Assembly: GCA_958510875.1 (NCBI GenBank)
Contig: OY294068.1
Span: 165,452,388 to 165,516,387 of the forward strand
Direction: 5' to 3'
DNA length: 64,000 nt
DNA from: Endomychus coccineus
Lineage: Eukaryota > Arthropoda > Insecta > Coleoptera > Endomychidae
Below the pieces are notes generated by a model. That model searched no databases. It was not told the origin of the DNA and was given only the letters and a program-made list of their open reading frames with translations. Of this stretch, positions 12,101-24,100 are shown piece after piece. The number at the start of each line of letters is the position of its first letter. The stretch's first letter is position 1. A program made the translations under genes and the position numbers.

Positions 12101-15100
12101 TGCTTCCAGGTTTGTTTGGAGTAGAGGATTACTCCGAAATAGTCGAGTTCTCACGACAACTGGATGTTGGTCCCATGGAGGGTTAGAAAAAAAACAGTCA
12201 CTTTACTTCAAACCAAATAGCCAGGTCTTATTTTATATCTCTCATATTACATCGAATGCCCACTGAGGTCTGGCGATCGAACCCCATTAGAAGTTTTTTT
12301 CTGCGGATATTTCAAGGAAAATTTGTATGTCTACAAAACCTGCTACGAATCCAGAGCTGAAAGAGAATGTGCAATTGCTGAAATGCAGCTAGCATCTGTC
12401 ATATTGATGGCAATTATTCGGATTTTTTCAATGTTTTCAGTCCAGAAAACGAAACCTAAAGTTTAATTTGGAACGCCTTTTACAGGAAACATCAGTCGAA
12501 CCTGTATGAGAATAATTTCTTTTCGGAAAACTGATCCCGAAATGTATGTGAGTAGGAAATATTCTAAAACACGGAAAACGAAGATTTCAAAAAGGAAAGT
12601 GATGCGCAGGCGCGGCTTGTAGGAAGTGGCATAGCATGTTTAAGTTTCAAAGTTGAACGCATCATAAAAACGAGGCAGATTTTGTTAATGGAAAAAGTTA
12701 TACTCATGGCAATTTCCGAGAAAAGCATAACGAATATGATATCCCACGTAGGTTCACTATGCAAGAGGAAGCTTTTCTTTATAAACAATGGAACGAGTTG
12801 ATAGCCTATATGTACCTAATATTCCACACAAAATAAACCACCAAACTGTGAAGATTACATAAGTACCATGCTAACAGATATGTATTATTTCACACTACAA
12901 AATAAAAAGAGATGCTACTGATCTCATTATAATTCAATAAGTATGACGTACATATTCAATTTTTATCAGGTCGTGTTTGGTTCCCAAAATTCAAAGATGG
13001 ATTCAGTCATCCCGTATTACCTGACGAGCCACCATTAATCACAAGCACGGTCGTACATACAGGTCTGGGAACTCGAGGCTGTTTCCTATGTGAGAAGTGA
13101 CTCCGCTAAGCGTCAACTGTCACATAGTACCAAAAAGGGTGGCGCAGTAGTCGAAGAGTGTTCTCTGACAACTGTCATTCTTGACTTGTAAACACAAGGA
13201 ATACCTGCGTTTTTAGAAACAAATTACGAAATCGTGCATTGTGCCGAAATGCAAAACGGGGTACAAAAGTGTAAAGCAAGAAACTTCTGTTTTTAAAGTG
13301 CCGAAAGATGCGGAAATGCGAAAAAAGTGGATGCTTGCGATTCCGGATAGAAATCGTTTTAACGAGGTCTTTTATGTGTGCGAAAAAGGGGAAGTTATTT
13401 TTAAGGTGAGTAATACATTTTGACAAGAGTAACAGTTCTATTCCTCTCTCTCAAATCAGAATACTTAGTAACACTGCTTGCGATTCCGGAAAGAAATCGT
13501 TTTACCACTTCGATCCAAGCGCTAGCTAGTGGCTGAGCGAGGGACTACGAGTTTGGCGACGCGTAAGAGACCCATGTCAAACATACGAGTTCCCAGACCT
13601 GTATGTACGACCGTGATCACAAGCTATACCAACTTTCATTGCTATATGTTGTATGGTGAATTTAATTGAAATCATTTATCCGTGAATATTCTATTTATAA
13701 TAATTTGCAATGGTTCAAAACTATTTGTTGTACTACATAAACAAAATACTGTATAACCAAAATTCAAGAGTCAAAGCCAGCATCTAAAAATAAATAGCAA
13801 CAAAAATGTCTACAAAAAAGCTCAAGAAAGCTTTGTAACATCAATACTACAAAACAAGTAACCTTGTATCCTCCTGAAATTGGCATATTTGGATTAACAG
13901 AAGTAACAACTGGGACACAACTGTTAGTTCTGGGGCGAGCTATAGGTTTAGGTTGATTGATCAAATCTTCTAAAGGTTCGCACATAGATCCAGCTCTAGA
14001 AGTTCTAGGTAAAGGCTTAGGGGGTACAATTTTATCTTCTTTACTAACTACATCAGATTCATTTAACACATCATCTACATATTCAATTTCCAAATTAAGT
14101 TGGATATCTTTTTCGAAACCAAGAGTTTGATCATTCTCGATATTGGGCTCAATTTCCGAGTCGATCTTCTGCTGATTTACTGCATGGACTTTTTGTTCGT
14201 TCTCTATGTTCTGGTCATTTTCCACATCAGCATTCTCGATATTTTCAAAATATTCTTTGTCATTTTTAAAATCAGTCTTTTCATCGATAGTCACATGTAT
14301 TTGCTTGTCATTGTCTATGCTTTTGGACATGCTCTTCACAGTCTTGTTTATAATGGCCGTAATTTTAGGCTGGAATGTGGTAGGTACTGATTCAGTTTCA
14401 GTACGTGTCTTTTTATACTGTTCCTTCATATCTAAGAGCGAGCCTCTATATACCTAATTAGTAAATAATTTGCATTATTAAGTAGTATAAGCAAATTTTA
14501 CTTATTTAACAACCACAATCTTCTTTTTATCTTATATAATGAAATTCTGATTATTTACCTTATACACTATGGCCTATATATAGACAGGGTGTTTCCATTA
14601 TTCCTTCATAACTTTGGTAAATGATACAACATTAAGATAATATGTATCTTTGATATAACACTTCGTTTCCGAAATACGATGAAGTTTAAAAAAATTATTA
14701 CATTTTCTTCATTATTCTTCTAATCAAGACAAATACGCTGGCGTAGATAACGGATTTTGTACGCATTTGAACAGAGTTCAAAAATATTTAAATACATATT
14801 TATTGGTAAGGATAGAAAATAAATAATTTATAATAAATGCTTAAAATGATATCCATTTACTTCAACGCAACGGCGACATTGATTTCTTAAAGACCTTGTT
14901 CTAATTAGTTATTACTTATTTCACCACAAGCAAAGCGAATACGATTTAGTAGATCTTATCTATTATGAATCAGTTCGGCATCAACTTCATCTTTTAAATA
15001 ACCCCAAGAAAAAAGTCCAGAGGATTGATTAAGGTCAGGTGATCGAGGAGGCCATGTAATTAGGTACTTTATAAGTGAATAATTTTACTTATTGTAATAA

Positions 15101-18100
15101 GGGTTTAGTACAGGTTATTTCCAATATTTAACACCAGAATCATTCTTAGAAAATTAAAATTTCAAGTACAATTAAAATATCTAAAAGTGAAGAACATCTA
15201 ACAAATGTATCTTGAGAAAGTAAAGGAATTTCTAAAATAAATGTAAGACAATTCACACTCGCTTGAACGAGGGTGATATGATACCGTAGATGATATGGTC
15301 AAGAGGGTTGCAATAAGTTCACAAATAATGGTAATAAAGGAAATAATAAACCTGTCAAGATGAATAACCAATATAGGACGAGAAACTAATGGGTAGCTAC
15401 ATGTAAAATCTTAATGTTTACCATCTGGATATGTTTTATGTACATTCAAATCAGTTAATGATATTTAGTAAAGGACAGATAGATTGAGAAATCCCCACCG
15501 AAAATATTCTGAACTAGATACATCAAGAGAGGAATCTTACTGCTCAGTTTTTATTCAAGTTAAGTTTAATAATACTTTCAAGTCATTTCATTCATTATCG
15601 TTCCCCTAGGTTCATCCTGGTTGGGTATCAATTGAATAATCTTCGTTTGATTTCCGTTTTAGTTAATTTAGATTATCTAGGTACTTTATTTGAGTATAAA
15701 TTTTGATCTTAGTTTTTTATTCTTATTACTTTTAAAGTTAATTATAATTTTAATTTTTTTTATTATCTTTTATTATTATCATTATCATTTAATTGTTATT
15801 TTTTATTATTAAATTTTATTGTTGTTGTTGAGTACGAGTTTATCTGATTAATATTAGCGTTTACCCCTTCCACTTACCTTCCTGTGTGTTAAAATCGTAA
15901 GTGTCTTGTGAAAGAAAAGGATAAGTGTCAGTGATATTTTTCAAGTTGATTCTGGCTAATCAATGATTGGGTCAAACTCCAACGTGTCATGGTTCTCTAA
16001 ACTAAATGGCCACACTGTTAATAAATAGATTGAGGATTAGGAATAATATAAATTCCTCAAGTAAAGTTTTATCGAGATTAATCAAGAGAGTACCATGTTA
16101 CATTGACCACCTGGACCAATCTACCTTTCACCAAACGTATGTTCCAAAAATAGTTTTTGTAAGTGCCAAGCCAAGCATTGACACTGAATTATTCTTGAAA
16201 ATTTGGAGATCTTATATTTAGGGGGTTTTCCATTTGCCAATAACCGTAAATTAGTGAATTAATAACTCTACGACGAGTAATATGGACTTCATCTGTCCAC
16301 GTTATTTGCTTGACAAAATTGCAAACGCCGTTCGTAATCCCATAGGTGCAAAGCTTGGACTGGTTGTAGGTGGTAAGCTCTTTGAGGATCACTACGTACA
16401 TTGTTCCAAATTGTAACGCGAGGTGTATTAAGAATGCAAGTTGCTCTGGGAACCACTCATGGAAATTGTTTCTTCAAATAATCTAAGAATATGTCTCGTT
16501 TAGTTTCTTAGTAAAACTTTCTAATTTCTATGTTGTTCTCTCTTATGTGCAGGACCATTTTTCGAAATAAAATCAAATGAATCCTGCTAAATACCACTTG
16601 GAGATGCTCTCGTATTTGGAAAATTTATACGCTACTCTGCTGCCGCAGCAACGGAATTTACGTTATAAAAGCCATAAACAAAATGAATATGTGCTTATTT
16701 CTGATTGGTAGATCGAAATGGTCTTATACTAATTGAGTATCTTCAACAAAGAATATCAATAACACAAACATAAACATGACATTTGACAATACTGCTGTAA
16801 TTAATACAATACCTACTAAATCATATCATTTTTAACAAAGGTGTAATTGAATATGAAGATAACCCTGATTGGAAAAATTAAAATATCTTAAAAAATAGGA
16901 AGCTTCCTATCAAAATTAGCGCACACATTTATCGAATGTAAATGATACAAAACCACATAACTATGCCACTGTATGTCTTAAAGATATGTGTACTCCAAAA
17001 AAACTAAAGTGTATCAAGTTTGAATTAAAAATAAAAATCTTCATTTGTTTAAACCATAATTGAGAAATGTAATAAGTTTTTAAATTCAACAATCTCTGAA
17101 ACAAAGTGTTTTAGAGAAAAACGTTATCTTATCTTTATATGTTCTACCAATTACGAAAGTTATGAACGAAAAAACGTATATATGACAATTTTCATCAAAA
17201 AAGAAGAACATAAGTAATAGCAAAAGGATGTAAACTGATAATTGTTAACATACTAATATAGCAAGTAGCAGAAGTGGAATATCTAGGAGTAAAGACATCT
17301 AGGGAAGGAAAAACTAGAGAAGGGAGTAAATCATCAGATAATCAAAGCTAACTGAATAGCAGGAAACCTTAATAATAATATAATGGAAGAACAAACACTT
17401 ATCAGTAGATATCAAATGCAGAATTTACAATTCTCAAGAGATAGACCAAGCAATGAAGATACTAAAAAGAAAGTAGAAGAAGACTATGGACTATATGTGA
17501 AATTTTAATTATCAACGAATGACAGCAGTTTTACATTGAACAATAGTGATAGTCCAAGAGCAATAGGACAATCTTTCTTCGTTTGCATTTAATTTGACTG
17601 TTTTTCTTCACATTAAATGTTCAAATTCATGAAACTAATCGCCGTTTGCTTAAACAAATTTATATGACGAAGGCAGCTTCCCTATTTTCCTTATGGTTAA
17701 CTTCCAAATGATCTTCAAACCTATTTTTTCTATTATTAATTTTATTCACTTGAAAACCAGAAATACATGCAGTTGTATTAAAATGTACATATATATATTT
17801 ATGAAAAAACACAGATCCTACATTTTATCATTTACGAGATGAATAATAAAAAAATAGGATCACATCAGAATGTTGCGAGCAATTATTGTAATTTGGGGTG
17901 AAAATGGATTATCAAAGGTTCAAACTTAGAAAAAGAAAGTAAATTAGTACTCACAGTTGTAGAAGTTTCTCCATTTTCTCGGTCTGCAGGATTCAAACTA
18001 ATTTTAGGAACAGTAACATTTTTACCCTGAAACCATTGGGCAGCAGTTAATTCAGTCTTAAAACCTGTGGTCTCAGGATAGAGATCAGCATGGAAGTCTC

Positions 18101-21100
18101 TGAAACAATAATTAGAATAGACTGGAAGAATAACAAATAGATTTCAATAGACACCAAATAATGTCCCGATATTTCAAAAGATATTGTGGCAATATTCCAT
18201 AATCCAGTCCTGGAATTCATATACGATGACATGCAGAGTCAGCGGTGAGGAGCGGTGAAGTTTGTATCTATATGGAGACATAGGTAGTATTATACTGACC
18301 TTTGTATTGGCTCCAGGGCAATAAATGAATGTGAACATCATAGTGTTTAATATCTACCCCCCCTGCCCTGAAGTGATGCTCTATAAATCAAAGAAAAGCG
18401 TCACAATTTTTCCCACCTCAAAAGGAGGAAAGCATTGAACCAAAAGTATTTTTTTAACAAATGAGGTTATAGAAAAAGTGACCGATAATAACATGAATGT
18501 TTTTTTTACCAATTTGAAAATAATTCATGCGCCCATATTTAATTAAAGGTTCTTATACCAAAAATTGTTACTCGGTGACATGCCTCACATATTGCAACAG
18601 TAATTGAAAGTCGCTAATAGGATTGATAAAGTATTAATATAAAGATTCTTGACCCAGTATGAATTTACATAAAAATTCTCGGGAAATAGGTCACAATAAC
18701 ACTCTGTTTTAAATTTTCGTCTTTACGTACGTTTCGGTCTCACGACCTTCATCAGAAGACTTATTATGTAAAAAGGGGTTAATTAAAACTAATTAGCACA
18801 AGCGTCCATATCGCACAATTTTCAATCAAAAAGCCCACGCCGTCGAAACGAACAGAACCACGAATAATCGAAAATTGTATCGTTAATATTAAAGTATAAT
18901 TTTTTTGTAACAAGAATCCACTGTTCAGTAAAATTCTCATAATATACAAACGCATATTGCTATGGTCTCAAAGCAACTGAAGTTCGAAGCTATTTGTTGA
19001 TATTTACTCGAACCAGATGTAGATTTATGACGTACTTGAAAAGGTTTTAGACCTGCATTGGAATTTACTTTAAGCGTTCTTCCTAAAATATACTTTTAAC
19101 ATTATAAAGACGCATGTAGGAATTTGCAAGAGTTTTAATTAATCAAGTTAGTATAAATCTGACTCAATCCCTGAATATCATTCCTATGGTTCACAGAATT
19201 GGAATCCCGTTTTATGTGAATCATCTCCAGGTAGATCTTTTATAATAATTGGTTTCTTTAGTTAAAATATTAACATTTTTGTAATCAAACTGATGGTTAT
19301 AATCAAAGCAGTGTTTAGCAAGGGCGGTGGAATTTTCTAAGTTATTATTTCTTGTGCTATACTTATGGCCGTACATTCTTTTTTGTAAATATTGTTTAGA
19401 GATTCCAGTATAAGTTCCATCACAATCTAAACAATTCAATTTATATACTGTGTGGGTTTGTTTATCTTTAGGTATTACAGGTTTTAGATTTGAGAAATAT
19501 TTCCCAACACAGTTAGTAGGTTTATGCGCAACATTTATATCGTACTTTTTCAAACATTTCTTAATTTTTTCTGAGGTCTCCGGAATGTATGGTAAAGTTA
19601 TATAATTGTCTGTATTACCAGTTACGTTATTTTTATATGAAGAACCATTATAGATTTTGTTTATTCTCTCTTGGGTAGCCATTCATTTCTAGTGTATTAC
19701 GAACAATTTTTAAATTTTTGGGACGGTCTTCTGCGTGGGACAATTTCACCACGCGGTCTGTAAGGCTGTTAATGACACTTTTTTTATAACAAGCTGGTGC
19801 AACGGAATTGAAATGAAGATAACGCTGTGACCAAACTTCTTTAGTAAACCAAGAAGTTTTTATTTTTCCATCTGCATCATGTCTAATGTTCATATCTAGG
19901 AAATTTATGTTTTTGTTTATTTCTATTTCACAAGTGAATTGAAGTTTACAGTGGAAATTGTTGAATTTATTAATCACATATTGAACTTTATCGTTGGGAA
20001 CACATTTGACTGAAAATTGTGCGATATGGACGCTTGTGCTAATTCGTTTTAATTAACCCCATTTTACATAATAAGTCTTCTGATGAAGGTCGTGAGACCG
20101 AAACGTACGTAAAGACGAAAATTTAAAACAGAGTGTTATTGTGACCTATTTCCCGAGAATTTTTATATAAATTGATAAAGTATAAAGATTTGTAGGTACC
20201 TATTTTCATGTTACCTGCTTACTAGAATACATATAACCAATTTCAAGTAGTTTATTTGATGTGAAAATGTGCATCTTATAGTTTGCAAAAATAGTAAGTA
20301 GCCATGAACCAGGGTTGGTGAAATCTATTGTGTCAGATATTAACCAAATTATCAATTATGCCAGTCATTGCCAAAGAAATCTGATAATTTGCCTATTTCT
20401 CAAAAGGTTTTGGAGCCAAAAATTTTCTACCTACTATTGTATTATTTTATTTATTGATGTAATTAAATGAAGTGCACTCAGCAAAGGTGGAATATTCATT
20501 TGATGTCGTGTTTACTGAACCTATTAGACTCACTTATTTTAGATGAAGAGGAACAGCAGTATAGCAAGGTAACTCCACGATGGAACCAAAACTATTTGGA
20601 CCGTTTTCAATCTTCTAGTCAAATGTGAAAAAATGTTTACCTCTCTCTGTAGCAAGTAACATATAATTGACCATATCACCTTACAGATAGCATTCTGGAG
20701 TAACTATGCAATATTTTTAGTTTTAGTTTGCACGGTCTTACATTAGGTGTATTATCTGACTAATGAGAATATACCTGTATGTTTTTCTTGGAACTTGATA
20801 AGTAACTGGAATGACAGATGATGATGTGAGTTGAAGGACTCTATTTACTTCCCCTTGCATCACATTAAGAGCTCTTTTAGGTACCAAACAAGCACCTTTA
20901 GTTTGTTCCCCAGAATGTCTAATACCCTCTATTAGATACGGTTCCTTGTCAGTCACTTCCATATAGCCGATAGTTGTATCACCTGTAAATAGTGATTGGA
21001 AATAAAATTTAATTAGTTTCTAAATGCCAAATTTGATGCTCACTGCAGATCAATATTTCAGTCAATACAGATTATGTCACTTTACTCGATGATTATCTTT

Positions 21101-24100
21101 CATAACTTGTGCTATGTTAGAGAGAACTTAGATAAATTTGAAAATTATTCGGAGATTCATGAACACAATACTCGAGGAAGAAATGAACTCCTACAATCTA
21201 AGGAAAGCTTAGATAAGTCCACAAGTATGGGAATTCATTTATTTAACACGTTACCAGAAGAGATACAAAACCTCAGTAAACAGAAATTTTAATTGCTCAT
21301 GAAAATGTTATTTGAAAAATGCTCATATAGTAAGGAAGAATTCTACAATATGAATTTCTTTAAATGATTTATTTGATTATTTCAATTTTATGTAATAATT
21401 TAATTGTATTTCTCTTTATTGAATAATATGTTTATGTGTTAGTATTTTATATTCTTCTTATACTTGTGATGTGTTCATAAAATTTTCTTACAACTAATTT
21501 ACTTACTTACTTTATCTAGAGTTACACGTAATACAAGGCCATGCCAGGGGGGGGGGGCGCTCCGGACCCCCCTAGCCCGAAATAAAATGGATTAACACTA
21601 GATAAAATCGACAAACATTCCAAAGATCAAAGATATTAATCTTTTCAGTATTTTCACCACGCAACGACGGCCCTGTCGCTGCTGCCTATTACCTATCAGT
21701 TTTTTCAGTGGAGGGCTTTACCCGTGCCAATGTAATGGTAATTAATTAAATTTGAATTTGCAAGTCTTTTCCCCCCGAAACAAAAATCTGGGCACGGCCT
21801 TGACGTAATATACCGGGAAATCAAAAATTATCTTGGTCAAGGGTGGTTGTGGAATCTAAAACGTGTGTCTTACTTTACGTTATCAAAACTTGTGTCAAAT
21901 CAATTAATTTGAAGTTTCTAAAAGTGAGAAATTTCGCAATTTTATACGAATGTTATAACACTCAGAAGTCTCTAGCTTTAGACTCCGGGATTTTCACGTG
22001 GCCTATCGAAATTAGAAGGTTCGAATTGTATAAAAACACAATTGCATGAACGCCAGACGTCCTATGTAATTAGCTACTAACGTAATCATTTTGACATATG
22101 CCTCGAGGAGCTCGCTACGCGTCAGTTAGAGTTTATACTTTTTACCTCGATCGTGTTAATTTGGGCCCGCTTTGTGCCCCGTGTGGCCGGTGCCAGTTGT
22201 AATAAAGTCTTTTTTGCTAAGGGCTGCTAGCTTTTACCCGCTTTGGGTATATTTTAATAGCTAGAAAATTCCCTTTGGTACGTCGCACGTTAAACGCTCA
22301 TAGCTGAGATATGAGAATAGCTCAAACTGTTTTAATTAAATTTTTCTATTTAATGGACATTTATCGAAAAAAGAAGGGCCGTCGGGCACGGTCCGACACT
22401 AAATCTAACTACATGGAGCTAAAACGGCACGCGAAAAGTCGTCGTAAAGCCGTATTAGGTACAACCAGTTTGCACTTTTCTAACTCGCGAGCTACGCGCT
22501 CCTCACGTGAACGTCATTCGATTTATCGAAAATTAACCAATTTAAAACAGTTTTCGACCCAGTTTGTGTCTATTGCGACCTTGTAAAAGGTTCAATGTTA
22601 ACATTTCGTTTTACATTCCACAACCACCCTTGATCAAGATAATTTTTAATTTGTAGTTCATTATTGTTTTACAACTGAAATAAATAGGTATGAAATTTGT
22701 AGGTTATTGATGATAGCAGTTTGAATTGAATAGTAAAAATGTTCTTGGAGGAATACATATCTGAGTAAATTTGATTTCATTTAGAATTATTTGTTTGCTA
22801 TGAATAAAGATTATGTATTTCATTCAATGTTAACTAAACTTTGGTTGGAATAGATAACTTAATAAAAACAATTACATCCTAAATTACCTTTTCCTGCCAA
22901 GAAGAGCATTCCAGTATCAGCATCATATAAAGGTATCAAAATGCCAGTAGAACAGTTTAATTCTAAAGATTTCTCTACTTCATTGAAGTTCCTCAAATCT
23001 CTAATAATCACTTGTCGCAATCGTTGTGCGTCAAAACCAGTTGTTAAGATTTTATTATTATCTCCCAACCAAACAACACGTGAATCTTTAATACTTTGGT
23101 GACTGTTGGCAGTTTTTATACATGAATTATCAATTCTAGGATCCAAGATGCGTACTTGTTTGTCTTTGCAAGATGTAGCTAGTAATGTACCATCTTTCTT
23201 CCAACTAACAGACTGAATAACTTCAGAGTGATCCCCATTTGAGAATATTTCTTGCTCTGTCATCAAATCCCATAAAGTTAATGTAGTATACGATGTTGAG
23301 TACAGGAAAAAATCAGCAGTAGGATGAAAACCGACAGTTTCAACACGACGTTGTTTATGAGAAAATGTACATTCTGGGTTGGTTAAAGATTCCTGCAAGC
23401 CTTCTTCAGGTATACTCCAAACTTTAACAGTACAATCCTGAGATCCAGTAGCTAGTAAGCCATCATGAAATGGAGAAAATTCTAAATCAGTAACTGTATC
23501 TGTATGTGCATGCAATAGAGGCATTGACTTGCTCTTGCGACCAGAATCATCCAGAGGTAAAACTGCGAGACTAGATCCATTATGATCCCAATTGAATGCC
23601 ATAAATTTAGCAGAAGCGGTGATGTTGTTTCCATAGGTTTGGTAAGACCCAACACTAATATCTCTAACATAGTTTTCAGGTTTGGGGATGATGGGAGCTG
23701 CATTTTTGTATTTAGAAGCTTTAAATCTCCACGCCATGATGTGAACTTCAATACATAAATGTGAGATACCTAGAATTAAACTTTATATATAAATCAAAGT
23801 TTTCCTATTACACCCAAATTTTATTATTGTTATTCTAAACAAAACTCACCGGTAATAATCAGAAACCTTTAACCTCCTGTAGTATTTTTGGAATAAACTA
23901 AACTAGTAAAATAAAAGTATCCTCTTTGTATACTTTTAAATTAAATAAAAACGCATAATACGATTATTTACACCCTAAAAAGCTAACTGTCACTAAATGA
24001 CTATATGAACGGAACGACAACGAACTCACATAGAACAACACTTACCTGACTCCCTAATAGGATGACAGAGGTGGTCTGCAGCATAGTCAAAGAATTCTTT

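Larger units (their letters stand above)
18648..20170 (-). mobile_element. Penelope-like element remnant flanked by inverted repeats
   Basis: Inverted repeats of about 155-165 bp (18668-18830 and 20012-20167) enclose minus-strand coding remnants. 19648-19977 covers the end of the reverse transcriptase (NKNINFLDMNIRHDADGKI); 19221-19682 covers the linker and a GIY-YIG endonuclease (VYKLNCLDCDGTYTGISKQY..RMYGHK). The two frames overlap, so a frameshift separates them. The catalytic YADD region is absent: the element is 5' truncated at the right repeat. Penelope elements commonly have LTR-like repeats in direct or inverted order. Flanking ATTGATAAAGTAT words at about 18622 and 20173 may be the target duplication. 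Confidence 0.8.

Noticed and set aside
14100..14457. Hydrophobic plus-strand ORFs
   Set aside because: Antisense to the Asn/Glu-rich pod1 exon 4; low-complexity acidic codons read as Phe/Ile/Leu on the other strand.
18600..20200. Terminal inverted DNA transposon
   Set aside because: Long inverted repeats suggest a TIR element, but the interior encodes RT end and GIY-YIG and the repeats carry hammerheads, so it is Penelope-like.
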